Counted from the first letter of the stretch, positions 14,926 to 23,965 are shown. The stretch is 64,000 nucleotides of DNA from Alkalimonas cellulosilytica (GCF_036325985.1 NZ_JAUHLI010000007.1:1-64000); one strand, 5' to 3'. Notes: generated from the sequence alone by a model not told the origin. Numbers and translations are program-made.

Positions 14926-16524
14926 ATGCAGCAAACCGGAACCCTCAGGGCTTTTTCTTCCCTGTATTTCTCCACCTTTTTGATGGTGCTGGGAGCCGGC
15001 TTGCTCACCACTTACCTGGGTCTGTTTCTGGCCAAAGAGCAGGTTGATCCGCTATGGATCGGTGCCCTGATGTCTTTTTATTACCTGGGCCTGGTGCTGG
15101 GCTCTAAAGTTGGCCATAAACTGATTGCCCGGGTCGGTCATATCCGCGCTTTTGTTGCCAGTGCCGGACTGGTCACCGCATCAGCCCTTGGCCATGGGCT
15201 GATCCCTGATTTAACCTTCTGGCTGCTGCTGCGCTTTTTGGTCGGCATGGGCATGATGTGCCAATACATGGTACTGGAAAGCTGGCTGAATGAGCAGGCC
15301 GATAACCACCAGCGAGGCACGGTGTTTGCCAGTTACATGATCGTGTCTTATTTTGGCATGGTGGCGGGGCAACTGGTGATTGGCTCTTTCCCGGAGCTCG
15401 GCCTGGAGCCCTTACTGCTGGTAGCCATTGGTTTTGCGCTCTCCATTGTGCCAATAGGCATCACCCGGCGCATCCATCCGGCACCTTTGCATTCAGCACC
15501 GTTGCAAATCGCTACTTTCTGGCGGCGTATGCCGCAGTCACTGACCACCATCACGGTAGCCGGCATCATTGTGGGTGCCTTTTACGGCCTGGCACCGGCT
15601 TACATCAGCAATACCGGCCTGCCGAATGAGAAAGTGGCCTTGTTTATGTCGGTGACCATCATCGCAGGCTTGTTGGCGCAGTGGCCGATGGGCAAGCTGT
15701 CTGACCGCATCCCACGTAGCCGGCTGCTGCGCACCAACAGTGCGCTGCTTACGCTGGTAGTGCTGCTGATTGCTTTATTGCCACTTTCTGGCAGCTTTTT
15801 GCTGCTTGCTACCTTCTTTTTTGGCTTTCTGGCCTTCTCGCTCTACCCGATCGCAACAGCTCTGGCCAATCAGCATGCAGAGCAGCACGAGCGGGTTTCG
15901 CTTTCAGCAGTAATTCTACTCACCTTTGGTGTCGGAGCCTGTTTTGGCCCCATACTGGCATCGGCTTTGATGCAAATGTTGGGTAACTTTATGCTGTATG
16001 GCTTTATGGCGTTGTGCAGCTTTGTATTGTTTTTACGCTTGCAGCGGGTCAATTACAGCCAGAAACAAGCCGCCCGCATTGTGGCAGCGCAACTATCCGA
16101 TGATTATGTGATGGCATCAAGCGATGTGTTCTCCTCCCCTCTGGCCGCAGCTCTGGATCCACGGGTAGATGAACAGATGGTGCAAGAGCAGATGCTGGAA
16201 CCTAAAACTGAACCGCCACCAAGTGAGCCTGCTGCTGTTGACGAGCAAGACAGCAACCATAATGAGGCGAGCGATGCAACGGAGCCCGCCAATCAGAATG
16301 AAGCGGCCCAAGCAGAACCGGCAGAAACGACGGCAGCTGAAGCTACCGACACAAAAATTTCTGAGCATGAAGCTGGTGATGAAAAAAGCCAGACTGAGAG
16401 CCTGGCTGCTGAGCAAAACGTCCGCTCTGAAACACAGACAACTGCGCACAACACAGAGGACGATGACGCCGATACCATCGTTACCCGACTGGCAAAACGT
16501 CAGCAACAGGACAAGAGCGATTAG
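14926..16524 (+). CDS. MFS transporter with long acidic cytoplasmic tail
   Basis: A 12-helix major facilitator protein for roughly the first 390 residues. The loop motif GSKVGHKLIARVGHIRA after helix 2 and GKLSDRIPRSRLL after helix 8 are MFS signatures, and the pattern resembles the YcaD/YfkF subgroup of presumed drug or metabolite exporters. The last 130 residues are unlike a transporter: a tail very rich in E, A, P, Q and T (EPAAVDEQDSNHNEASDATE and similar), likely disordered and cytoplasmic. GGGAG precedes the ATG at 14926. It lies 24 bases after metG, so it may be co-transcribed. Its stop overlaps the stop of the convergent gene by four bases. The substrate is unknown. Confidence 0.8.
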   Translation: MQQTGTLRAFSSLYFSTFLMVLGAGLLTTYLGLFLAKEQVDPLWIGALMSFYYLGLVLGSKVGHKLIARVGHIRAFVASAGLVTASALGHGLIPDLTFWLLLRFLVGMGMMCQYMVLESWLNEQADNHQRGTVFASYMIVSYFGMVAGQLVIGSFPELGLEPLLLVAIGFALSIVPIGITRRIHPAPLHSAPLQIATFWRRMPQSLTTITVAGIIVGAFYGLAPAYISNTGLPNEKVALFMSVTIIAGLLAQWPMGKLSDRIPRSRLLRTNSALLTLVVLLIALLPLSGSFLLLATFFFGFLAFSLYPIATALANQHAEQHERVSLSAVILLTFGVGACFGPILASALMQMLGNFMLYGFMALCSFVLFLRLQRVNYSQKQAARIVAAQLSDDYVMASSDVFSSPLAAALDPRVDEQMVQEQMLEPKTEPPPSEPAAVDEQDSNHNEASDATEPANQNEAAQAEPAETTAAEATDTKISEHEAGDEKSQTESLAAEQNVRSETQTTAHNTEDDDADTIVTRLAKRQQQDKSD

Positions 16525-17999
16525 ATGTTTTGGTTAATGGCTTTATTCCACAAGTTTTGGTTGCGGGCATAGGCAAAGTACTCATCCGGATGCCAGCACT
16601 TGGGGATCAGATCCATGTCTTTGCGCTCTTCAAAGTTCGATACCAGTTTCATTAAAATTTCTTTCAGCCGCTCTGGTGTGATCTTTTCCAGTTTTTTTCG
16701 TGCCTGCGGAAAAAACAAATTGTTTTCTACCCGCACTGTGCAGCCCATCACAGAAATCTGATACGACAAATTGCGTGTCACCATCCGACACACCGGCACA
16801 TTCGGGTGGGGTGGATACAAGGAAGTCACGATGGCATACTCATAACGATCCAGATCCTGCCGGTCGGAGTCTTTAGGAATATAGGTAATGCCGTAACCTT
16901 GCGGGAAAATACCGGTGATTTGCATCAGGGCATCGGCGGCCTCTTTGCTGCACATGCCTTTTTCCACCGCCTTATCAATCACCAAACCCACTTTGGGCAA
17001 GGTTTCGTAACTGTAGTTCTGCTTGGTCGATAACACCACCGAGGTATAAATTTGCGGAATTTTCAATAAATTACCAATACCTTGCTCAGGCTTAACAGAG
17101 TTCTTTAGCAAGGTCACCATAAAGCCAAGTTTCTCTTGTTCATTGCGCTCAAACCAGGCCCGCTCATCCTTGCTGTTGCCAATGTAACGATCTTTACCAA
17201 GCGCCTGGGTCAGATACTTTAAGCTCTCCTTGTAATTGGTTTGCAGCATGGCTACCCGCTCAGGGTTATCGAGCACCCGAAACTCATTCAGGCTGCCATC
17301 CTCACCACAGAGAATACGTTGTGCATCCGGATGCTGCTGGCCAATATCCTGCACCAGGGCGGCCATAATCAAAGGAATTTGCACATCATCACGAAACGGC
17401 TGATAACTGCGGCCACCAGTAACTTCAATTTCCTGGCTGCTGTCTTCCTGATAGCGTTTGAGAACATAGCTGTTAGTGATTTGCCCATCCAGCAACAAAC
17501 GATCGAGTAAACGCAGGGCAAGTACAGCTTTGTACAGGTGTTTGCTTTTCTGATTGCTGCGGGCAATGTTGCTGCCTTCCGTTGGCGATAACAATTGGAT
17601 GGTTCCCAGCAGCTTCGCCGTCAATAAATTGGTGTCGTCAAAATCATCGCCTTGCACCAGTTCCAGAATGGTGTAGCACAGCTCTTTTAACTGGGTTAAC
17701 CGCGCCAGACGCAGCTCTTCCAATCCCTGATTCATGCTGCTGAGATTTTTTTCAGCTTGCTGCAGCCGTTGCTCAACTTTAGCTTGATCCGCACCACTGG
17801 TTTGCTGCAAACGCTGACGGAATAAATACGCTTCCTGTTCTGCAGCGGTCTGCTGCTCTTGTTGCTTTTCAGCATCGATAAAATACAACAGCGCTTGCTC
17901 GTACAGCGAGTCTTTTACTTCAGTTTGATCATAGATTCTGTGAATAAGGGATTGTACAGCTTTGCTGTAACTGGACTTGGCGATTTTTCCCAAGTTCAT
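16521..17999 (-). CDS. Conserved protein of unknown function (HD-domain-like length)
   Basis: The start at 17999 (MNLGKIAKSSYSKAV) is preferred because AAGGA precedes it; the frame extends to 18041 without support. The 492-residue product is soluble. Residues 50-110 form a glutamine- and glutamate-rich coiled coil (DAEKQQEQQTAAEQEAYLFRQRLQ). The later part contains PKVGLVIDKAVEKGMCSKEAADALMQITGIFPQGYGI and TSLYPPHPNVPVCRMVTR, which recall the end of HD-GYP-type domains. The HD and GYP catalytic motifs themselves are not visible, so any link would be a degenerate relative. It lies 13 bases downstream of the quinone oxidoreductase gene and is probably co-transcribed with it. Confidence 0.6.
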   Translation of the reverse strand: MNLGKIAKSSYSKAVQSLIHRIYDQTEVKDSLYEQALLYFIDAEKQQEQQTAAEQEAYLFRQRLQQTSGADQAKVEQRLQQAEKNLSSMNQGLEELRLARLTQLKELCYTILELVQGDDFDDTNLLTAKLLGTIQLLSPTEGSNIARSNQKSKHLYKAVLALRLLDRLLLDGQITNSYVLKRYQEDSSQEIEVTGGRSYQPFRDDVQIPLIMAALVQDIGQQHPDAQRILCGEDGSLNEFRVLDNPERVAMLQTNYKESLKYLTQALGKDRYIGNSKDERAWFERNEQEKLGFMVTLLKNSVKPEQGIGNLLKIPQIYTSVVLSTKQNYSYETLPKVGLVIDKAVEKGMCSKEAADALMQITGIFPQGYGITYIPKDSDRQDLDRYEYAIVTSLYPPHPNVPVCRMVTRNLSYQISVMGCTVRVENNLFFPQARKKLEKITPERLKEILMKLVSNFEERKDMDLIPKCWHPDEYFAYARNQNLWNKAINQNI

Positions 18000-18012
18000 A
18001 GCGGTCGGTTCC

Positions 18013-19077
18013 TTAGCTTGTGCCAGACGATAGTGTAGCATCCAATGTGGAGCTTGCGATATTCAATACCACCTTACCAATACTCTGGTTGGTCGCCAAT
18101 AGTTGATGAGCCTGCTCCGCCTCAGACCAAGGCAAGACACTATGCATAACAGGCTGAATCCGGCCAACAGCAAATGCAGCAGCAAAGTCAGCCTGCAGAT
18201 GCCTGACCAGCTCTGCTTTGTAGTGATCAGAGCGATTACGTAAGGTAGAAAACAGCAGCTGAGCACGCTTTTTGAACCAGGGAGCCATATCAAACTCGGT
18301 CTGACGTCCCCCCATTAACGCATAGATTACCACTTTTGCGTCCATCGCCAACAAGGCGGCATCTTTTACCAGATAATCACCAGCTACCGGATCCAATATC
18401 AGGTTGACGCCTGTGGGCCATTGCTGCGACAACACAGCAACAAAATCCTGTTGGCGGTAATCAATGGCGAGATCCGCCCCCAGTGCCAGGCAAGCATCGG
18501 CTTTTTTCTGGTTTCCAACGGTCACAGCTACTTCAGCGCCGCAGGCTTTGGCCAACTGGATGGCAGCAGTCCCTACACCGCTGGCACCGGCGTGTAACAG
18601 AACCCGCTGTCCGGCTTCCAGTTGTCCCAGCTCAAACAGCAATTGATAGGCGGTCAAAAAAACTTCCGGTGCTGCTGCCGCCAGATGCATGCTCCACCCC
18701 TTTGGCGTCTGCATCACATGCAAGGCATCTACCCGAACATACTCGGCATAGCCACCTCCCGGCACCAATGCCATCACCGACTTCCCGAGCCAATGGCTAA
18801 GATGATCATCGGCCACAGCCACCACCTCCCCACTTGCTTCCAGCCCCAGAATATCGCTTTCATTGGGTTGAGGCGGGTACAAGCCACGACGCTGCATCAA
18901 GTCTGCACGATTCACTCCGGCAGCATGCACTTTAAGCAGCAGCTGCCCCGGCAGCAGCGCAGGCAACGACCGGGTCGCAGTGACAAGACAGCTGTTTGCT
19001 CCGGGATTCATTACCTCAATGACCTGCATGGAAGGTGGTAAAACCGCAGCCGGATGTATCAATGTTGATGAGGGCAT
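18013..19077 (-). CDS. NAD(P)H:quinone oxidoreductase, PIG3-like
   Basis: A 354-residue medium-chain dehydrogenase/reductase without structural zinc cysteines, as in quinone oxidoreductases. Visible features are AAGVNRADLMQRRGLYPPQPNESDILGLEASGEV in the catalytic domain, the dinucleotide-binding HAGASGVGTAAIQLAKACGA, GVNLILDPVAGDY, and the final GKVVLNI strand. The spacing and residues are closest to the TP53I3/PIG3 subfamily, which reduces quinones with NADPH. GGAGAG lies four bases before the ATG at 19077. About 15 extra residues precede the usual start, so an internal methionine (at 19029) is also possible. Confidence 0.85.
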   Translation of the reverse strand: MPSSTLIHPAAVLPPSMQVIEVMNPGANSCLVTATRSLPALLPGQLLLKVHAAGVNRADLMQRRGLYPPQPNESDILGLEASGEVVAVADDHLSHWLGKSVMALVPGGGYAEYVRVDALHVMQTPKGWSMHLAAAAPEVFLTAYQLLFELGQLEAGQRVLLHAGASGVGTAAIQLAKACGAEVAVTVGNQKKADACLALGADLAIDYRQQDFVAVLSQQWPTGVNLILDPVAGDYLVKDAALLAMDAKVVIYALMGGRQTEFDMAPWFKKRAQLLFSTLRNRSDHYKAELVRHLQADFAAAFAVGRIQPVMHSVLPWSEAEQAHQLLATNQSIGKVVLNIASSTLDATLSSGTS

Positions 19078-19190
19078 CTATCTCTCCAGAGCTAGTTACA
19101 ATCTGCAGCCGAACTGAATTCTTAGTGATTTGAACTATACAATCAATAACTTAAAAGCATAGTACACATTAGAAATCCATGTTAGCACAT

Positions 19191-19221
19191 AAAATGCAAG
19201 TGCGGAGCACGCATTTTTTTT
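19191..19221. terminator. Probable bidirectional terminator
   Basis: AAAATGC and GTGC pair with GCAC and GCATTTT across a GGA loop, with two unpaired A in the left arm. Eight T follow on the plus strand, and TTTTATG lies on the minus strand. It can end the minus-strand tatD transcript before the quinone oxidoreductase promoter. Confidence 0.5.
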
Positions 19222-19507
19222 AGACTTTTTACTAATAAATAAAGAACATTACCTTAAATAAGGCTATTAAAAAACCGGTACCAGGCTGTCATTAAATTAG
19301 CAACAACTGAGGAAAAACGAGCCTTTCAGAGGATAAGTTGGGGATAACTCAGGCATAAGCTGGGGACAAAGTTCCTGAAAGCTAGCCAGATGCACGTTGG
19401 AACCAAGCAGGAAAAAAGCACTCAAAGTTACTACACTTGAAAACAGTTTCTCCCTGGACATTGTTTTCGATAGCGCACGGCTCATTCCCGATGAGCCATT
19501 CCCCTGA
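19222..19507 (+). other. Gene-free stretch ending in a plus-strand terminator; candidate small RNA
   Basis: No credible protein gene is seen. A 62-codon minus frame has a hydrophobic start but no usable ribosome binding site. The stretch carries eight GGA triplets on the plus strand (several in AGGA or GGGGA contexts), a perfect hairpin GGCTCAT/ATGAGCC (about 19477-19495), and then a strong terminator at 19508. DnaA-box-like 9-mers (TGGGGATAA) also occur near 19335. A structured plus-strand RNA is possible; no clear promoter was found. Confidence 0.35.
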
Positions 19508-19541
19508 GCCCAGAACAGGATTAGTTCTGGGCCTTTTTTTT
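19508..19541 (+). terminator. Strong intrinsic terminator, plus strand
   Basis: GCCCAGAAC (19508-19516) pairs exactly with GTTCTGGGC (19524-19532) across a seven-base loop, followed by C and eight T. The T-run touches the tatD stop codon. On the minus strand no T-run follows, so its polarity is plus, although no plus-strand gene precedes it. Confidence 0.75.
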
Positions 19542-20340
19542 AGTGTTTTTTTGCCGCGCAGCCTGTGAATAAACGATAAAAATTAGCTGTGGTTTGCTGA
19601 GCCAGTTGCTCAATAGAAAGCCCTTTGACATCAGCAATGGCAGCAGCAACATCGGCCACATAAGCGGGCTGATTGGTTTTTCCTCGGTGTGGTACCGGTG
19701 CCAGATACGGGGAGTCGGTTTCAATCAAAAGTGCATCCAATGGGATTTTTTTCACCACCTCACGCAGTTCAACGGCATTCTTAAAGGTCATAATGCCGGA
19801 AATAGAAATATAAAACCCCATATCAAGAGCAGCCTTCGCCATGTCCCAACTTTCAGTAAAGCAATGCAACACCCCACCAGCCTGATGAGCCTGCTCAGAA
19901 CGCATCAGTGCCAGAGTATCGGCCCGGGCATCGCGGGTATGGATGATCACAGGCTTGCGTAACTGACAACCGACTTGCAAGTGCTGTATAAAAGCCTCCT
20001 GCTGCGACTTTTTACTGTCGGGTGCATAAAAGTAGTCCAGCCCGGTCTCTCCAACAGCCACAACATCTTGCCGTTGGCACAGAGACAATAAAAGCTCTGG
20101 GTCCAGTGCATGACTTTGATGCAGCGGGTGCTCTCCACAGGATACAGACACCATCGGATAGGGAGCGACCAATTCTGCCATGGCCTCGAACTCATCCAGG
20201 CTGACGGAAACACACAATAAATGCTCAACACCAGCTTGCTGCGCCTTGGCTATCACATCCGGCAGCTCAAGCTTTAATTTATCCCACTCCAGACGGTCCA
20301 GATGGCAATGCGAGTCTACAAACACAACAGATCCTGTCAC
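19540..20340 (-). CDS. TatD-family metal-dependent deoxyribonuclease (YcfH-like)
   Basis: A TIM-barrel metallohydrolase of 266 residues. The metal ligands lie in FVDSHCHLDR near the start, GETGLDYF, PVIIHTRDA, GVLHCFTES and IETDSPYLAP, all in the order expected of TatD enzymes. Its place after holB and pilZ matches the ycfH position in many gammaproteobacteria. The likely start is GTG at 20340, two bases after the pilZ stop, so translation is probably coupled. It is the last gene of the pabC-mltG-tmk-holB-pilZ-tatD cluster. Confidence 0.93.
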   Translation of the reverse strand: MTGSVVFVDSHCHLDRLEWDKLKLELPDVIAKAQQAGVEHLLCVSVSLDEFEAMAELVAPYPMVSVSCGEHPLHQSHALDPELLLSLCQRQDVVAVGETGLDYFYAPDSKKSQQEAFIQHLQVGCQLRKPVIIHTRDARADTLALMRSEQAHQAGGVLHCFTESWDMAKAALDMGFYISISGIMTFKNAVELREVVKKIPLDALLIETDSPYLAPVPHRGKTNQPAYVADVAAAIADVKGLSIEQLAQQTTANFYRLFTGCAAKKH

Positions 20341-20342
20341 AA

Positions 20343-20669
20343 TTAAAGGGTATAAGTAATTTCCTGACTGGCCTGTAAGCCAGCTACCAATTTGGTAATT
20401 TGCTCATTCAGATGGTGCTTATCATCAATAAAAGCCACCCCAACACCAGCCGGGCTGGAGTTCTGCGCACCATGAGGTGTGATCCAGGCCACTTTACCAG
20501 TCACCAGAATGGCCTCCAGTGCATCAGGCAGTGTTACACTAAGCGCCAGCGACTGACCCATTTTGTAGGTTTTTGCCGTGCGAACGAACAGCCCGCCCTG
20601 CTTTAGAAACGGCATGTAACAACGATACAACTCTTTGATATCCATAAAATCCAGTGGGATTTCTTCCAT
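20343..20669 (-). CDS. pilZ: PilZ-domain protein (type IV pilus PilZ type)
   Basis: A 108-residue single-domain protein. It has the short PilZ core seen next to holB in pilus-bearing gammaproteobacteria: a hydrophobic start, LYRCYMPFLKQGGLFVRTAKTYKMGQSLALSVTLPD, GKVAWITPHGAQNSSPAGVGVAFID. The usual c-di-GMP-binding RxxxR and DxSxxG motifs are absent, as in the founding PilZ of Pseudomonas, which works in pilus assembly without binding c-di-GMP. GAGGTGG precedes the ATG. It lies 13 bases after holB. Confidence 0.88.
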   Translation of the reverse strand: MEEIPLDFMDIKELYRCYMPFLKQGGLFVRTAKTYKMGQSLALSVTLPDALEAILVTGKVAWITPHGAQNSSPAGVGVAFIDDKHHLNEQITKLVAGLQASQEITYTL

Positions 20670-20682
20670 TGTCCACCTCGAT

Positions 20683-21579
20683 TTAAGCCATGATCCGCTT
20701 TAGCTCAATCAGCAAAGCCGTCAGTGCCAGTTGTTTATTTTGCCCTAAAAGCTGTTGTTCGTCACGACACCAATGCTGAAAGCTTTGCAACAACTGCCAA
20801 TAACGCTGTGGTTGATACCCTCCCAGCCTGGGTAAACGCTCGCGCACAAACCAGCTGAGCAGCATCGGCAACTGTGCTGATTTCATGGCCATTTGCACAG
20901 TTTGCGGCAAGCTTGCTTTATCTAGCACATAATACTCCAACTGCAACAGGATGTCAGACGCTTGCTCTACAGATCCCTGCTGCAGCCACTGTAATGCCTC
21001 CAATGGTGCGGAGCTAATAAGCGGTCGCAAAAAGTCAGGTAAAACCTGTTCAGTTTGCGCCTGCAACCAGAGCTCAGCTTGCCTCACCTCTGCAACAGCA
21101 AGCGGCCATTGCTGGCACCGGCTGAGAATGGTTGGCAACAGCAGTTGAGGCTGATCGCTGGTAAGCAGTAAATAGCCACCACGCGGCGGCTCTTCCAGTG
21201 TTTTTAGCAAGGCATTGGCAGCCGCTTCCGTCATCCGCTCCGCCTGGGGCAACACCGCAACCCGGGCCCCGCCTTGTTGGGCATGCTCGTGGAAAAAGCG
21301 ACTTAATTGACGGATACTGTCGACACCAATACGCCCTTCTGCTTCGGCTGCTTGCCAGTAATCCGGGTGATGCCCTGCCTGAAATAAGTGACAGGCTTTG
21401 CACTGACCGCACGGCTTTGGTTGCTGCTCAGAATGACACAGTAAAAATTCAGCCACAGTTTTGGCCAGCGTCTGCTTGCCAAGGCCTCGATTGCCACTGA
21501 ACAAAATAGCATGCGGAAAACTTTGCTGCTGGTGCAAAGCAGTCAATTGCTGATAACGGCTTTCAAGCCAGGGCAGCAT
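20683..21579 (-). CDS. holB: DNA polymerase III delta-prime subunit
   Basis: Clamp-loader subunit that opens the sliding clamp together with DnaX and HolA. The start at 21579 (MLPWLESRYQQLTAL) has GGGAG seven bases upstream; the frame reaches 21615 without support. The 298-residue product has the modified P-loop region FSGNRGLGKQTLAK, the zinc-binding CGQCKACHLFQAGHHPD, and the SRC-type motif LSRCQQW near residue 160. The gene overlaps the end of tmk by 17 bases, the usual coupling in this cluster. Confidence 0.95.
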   Translation of the reverse strand: MLPWLESRYQQLTALHQQQSFPHAILFSGNRGLGKQTLAKTVAEFLLCHSEQQPKPCGQCKACHLFQAGHHPDYWQAAEAEGRIGVDSIRQLSRFFHEHAQQGGARVAVLPQAERMTEAAANALLKTLEEPPRGGYLLLTSDQPQLLLPTILSRCQQWPLAVAEVRQAELWLQAQTEQVLPDFLRPLISSAPLEALQWLQQGSVEQASDILLQLEYYVLDKASLPQTVQMAMKSAQLPMLLSWFVRERLPRLGGYQPQRYWQLLQSFQHWCRDEQQLLGQNKQLALTALLIELKRIMA

Positions 21580-22207
21580 GGCCTTGCTCCCAGTAGGCAT
21601 CCAGTGCCGCCACAATGCTGTGTTGTACTTCAGCTAAGGGCCTGGAGGCATCAATCACCACGATCCCAGGCTCACTGGCCGCAATCTGCAGGTAGACCTG
21701 ACGGGTTCGCTGAAAAAAAGCCAGTTGCTCTTGCTCTATACGGTCCAGTTCACCACGCGCCTGAGCCCTGGCCAACCCAATGGCCGCATCAATATCCAGA
21801 TACAAGGTGAAATCAGGCCTGCAATTGCCAAGCACCGCCTGGCGGATGCCATCAATCAGCTTGTGGTCCAACTGCCGGCCTCCGCCTTGATAAGCGCGGG
21901 ATGACATGTCATGCCGGTCTGCCAATACCCAGTGACCAGCAGCCAAAGCCGGTTCTATCACATTGCGCAGCAGCTGCACCCGGGCTGCATACATCAGTAA
22001 CAGCTCGGCTTCCGCCGTCAGTTGCTCTTCATGCACTTGCTTCACCAGAGTACGGATTTGTTCTGCCAGAGGCGTGCCACCAGGCTCACGGGTACACACC
22101 ACTTGCAGCTGCCTTGCTTCTAGCCATTGCCGGACGGTAGCAACAGCGGTGCTCTTGCCTGCCCCTTCCAGGCCTTCTACCACCAAAAATCGGCCTTTCT
22201 CAGTCAT
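21563..22207 (-). CDS. tmk: Thymidylate kinase
   Basis: Phosphorylates dTMP to dTDP in the cytosol. The 214-residue protein has the P-loop GLEGAGKST at residues 12-20, the DR(H/Y)-type motif VLADRHDMSSRAYQGGGR and the LYLDIDAAIGLARAQARGELDRIEQEQLAFFQRTR lid region, all typical. It overlaps mltG by eight bases upstream and holB by 17 bases downstream, so the cluster is translated as a unit. Confidence 0.97.
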   Translation of the reverse strand: MTEKGRFLVVEGLEGAGKSTAVATVRQWLEARQLQVVCTREPGGTPLAEQIRTLVKQVHEEQLTAEAELLLMYAARVQLLRNVIEPALAAGHWVLADRHDMSSRAYQGGGRQLDHKLIDGIRQAVLGNCRPDFTLYLDIDAAIGLARAQARGELDRIEQEQLAFFQRTRQVYLQIAASEPGIVVIDASRPLAEVQHSIVAALDAYWEQGHAALA

Positions 22208-23213
22208 TGTTTTGTCCTAAAATATAACGCCGAACTGCCGCATTGTGTTCTTGCAGTGTCTCGGAAAATACATGGGTACCATCCCCCCGGCTGACAAAAT
22301 AATACAAGGTGGTTTCAGCTGGCTCTGCTGCCGCCCGCAACGAACTACGGCTGACCGAAGCGATAGGCCCGGGCGGTAAACCGTGATGCCGGTAGGTATT
22401 GTATGGGTGCGGGTTATTCAAGTCTGCCCGGGTAATGCGGCCACTGAAGTTTTCCAGCCCGTAAATCACCGTTGGATCAGTCTGTAACCGCATATTGCTG
22501 CGTAAGCGATTCACAAACACTGAGCTCACCAATGGCTTCTCCGGTTCATGGCCAGCTTCTTTCTCAATGATGGAGGCCAAGATTAACAGTTCATAGGGGT
22601 TTTCAAGCGGGTGATCCAAGCTGCGCAGATGCCAGCTTGCTTCCAGCTGTTGCAGCAAGCTCTGATGAGCGCGGCTCAGTAACTGGCTGGCCCGGCTATT
22701 GGCGGTGTAATAATAGGTTTCCGGAAAGAACAGTCCTTCAGCTACCTCCGGTGACACCCCCCACTCTTCCGGCCAGCGTAACAGCTGCAGCAGCGACTCT
22801 TCGTCGAGATCGTACTGCAGGTAGTCCGCTTGCTGTAAGCGCTCCAGGGTTTGTTGCAACGTTTCCCCTTCACGCCAGGTAAAGGCAAACTGAGCCACCT
22901 CCCCCCGCACAAACAGCTCAAGCAGTTGCACCAACGATAAATCGGCGGTTACCCGGTAGGTACCAGCCCGCACTGCAGATAACTCAGGCTGCAGCCAGAT
23001 GGTGAGCCGCAGCAAATGACAATCTTGTTCATCCAGCAATTGCTGTCGCTGCCACTGCCGGCATAAACCCAGCGCAGAAGCGCCAGCTGGCACGGTGAAT
23101 AACCTGTCCGTCAGCTGCAATGGCTGCACTGCCAATTGCTGCATTTTATTGTAAATAAGTACAGAGCCAAGAAACAGTAAGGATAAAGCCAATATCACTA
23201 AGCGACGTAGCAT
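22200..23213 (-). CDS. mltG: Endolytic murein transglycosylase MltG
   Basis: Inner-membrane lytic transglycosylase thought to end glycan-strand growth. The 337-residue protein has a single N-terminal membrane anchor (VILALSLLFLGSVLIY). A LysM-like region is followed by the YceG catalytic domain with the active-site block LILASIIEKEAGHEPEKPLVSSVFVNRL, including the catalytic glutamate, then LQTDPTVIYGL and the terminal NTYRHHGLPPGPIASVSRSSL. It overlaps pabC by 16 bases and tmk by eight. Confidence 0.96.
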   Translation of the reverse strand: MLRRLVILALSLLFLGSVLIYNKMQQLAVQPLQLTDRLFTVPAGASALGLCRQWQRQQLLDEQDCHLLRLTIWLQPELSAVRAGTYRVTADLSLVQLLELFVRGEVAQFAFTWREGETLQQTLERLQQADYLQYDLDEESLLQLLRWPEEWGVSPEVAEGLFFPETYYYTANSRASQLLSRAHQSLLQQLEASWHLRSLDHPLENPYELLILASIIEKEAGHEPEKPLVSSVFVNRLRSNMRLQTDPTVIYGLENFSGRITRADLNNPHPYNTYRHHGLPPGPIASVSRSSLRAAAEPAETTLYYFVSRGDGTHVFSETLQEHNAAVRRYILGQNND

Positions 23214-23965
23214 GCGAGCTCCTGTTGCACCTGCTGCACCGGGGTCAGCTGCAGTGACTTATCTAAAAAAGTGTGAACTGGCAGTACTCCACAAAGCGCA
23301 TTGCAGCAGAACAAAGCTTCGATCCCCTGCAATTCATCCAATGTCCACTGGACTTGTTCTGCCTGCAATTGCTCCAGCAAAACCTGACGCATCACACCGG
23401 CTACACCGGCCTGGTCAAGCGCTGGCGTCAGCCAGCGCCCGGCCCGGTAAAAAAATACATTGGCAGCAATAGCCTCGGTGACAAAACCACGCTGATCCAG
23501 CACCAGCAGATCATCCCAGTCGGTAGTCGCCAGCTCTTGCTTTAGTAAAACCTGTTCCAGCCGGTTGTTGTGCTTCAGGCCCGCCAGCAAAGGCTGACAG
23601 CCAAGCTGCAATCTGGCCAACCCAAGACGGATTCCCTGTTGCTGTTGCTGCGTGTAATCTGGTAAAGCAGCCGTATTGATATAGATATCCGGGCCTGCAA
23701 CCCCCAGCGGGCTATAGCCCCGACCGGCGTGGCCGCGAGATAACACCACCTTAAGCACTTGCTCCGGTGCAGAAATGGCTTGCTTCACCTGCTCAGTGAG
23801 CTGCTGCCAATCCGGCTCGGTCATGCCAAGGCGCAGCACGCCTTGTTGCAACCGTGCCAGATGCTGAGGCCAAAACTCAGCCACCCCCGCGCGGACCCGG
23901 ATGGTGGTGAATATGCCGTCACCGAACTGGAAGCTGCGATCGCCTGTGGTAATTCCTGGTTGCAC
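23198..23965 (-). CDS. pabC: Aminodeoxychorismate lyase
   Basis: A pyridoxal-phosphate enzyme that releases pyruvate from aminodeoxychorismate to give para-aminobenzoate for folate. The 255-residue product has GDRSFQFGDGIFTTIR near its start, the catalytic-lysine region LLAGLKHNNRLEQVLLKQE, and the phosphate-binding TEAIAANVFFY and AGVAGVMRQ blocks. The start is the GTG at 23965. A stop codon lies 15 bases upstream in frame, so the N-terminus is seven or so residues shorter than in typical homologues, which begin with a short strand. This leaves some doubt about the start. It heads the mltG-tmk-holB cluster. Confidence 0.92.
   Translation of the reverse strand: MQPGITTGDRSFQFGDGIFTTIRVRAGVAEFWPQHLARLQQGVLRLGMTEPDWQQLTEQVKQAISAPEQVLKVVLSRGHAGRGYSPLGVAGPDIYINTAALPDYTQQQQQGIRLGLARLQLGCQPLLAGLKHNNRLEQVLLKQELATTDWDDLLVLDQRGFVTEAIAANVFFYRAGRWLTPALDQAGVAGVMRQVLLEQLQAEQVQWTLDELQGIEALFCCNALCGVLPVHTFLDKSLQLTPVQQVQQELACYVA

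Noticed and set aside
19325..19370. Cluster of DnaA-box-like 9-mers (TGGGGATAA, TGGGGACAA)
   Set aside because: Each deviates from the consensus at a key position, and the stretch lacks AT-rich unwinding DNA; listed only as a note on the candidate RNA.
19297..19485. 62-codon minus frame with a hydrophobic segment
   Set aside because: Its start has GGGA directly against the ATG and no usable spacing, and the C-terminus has no protein-like pattern; a non-coding role is more likely.
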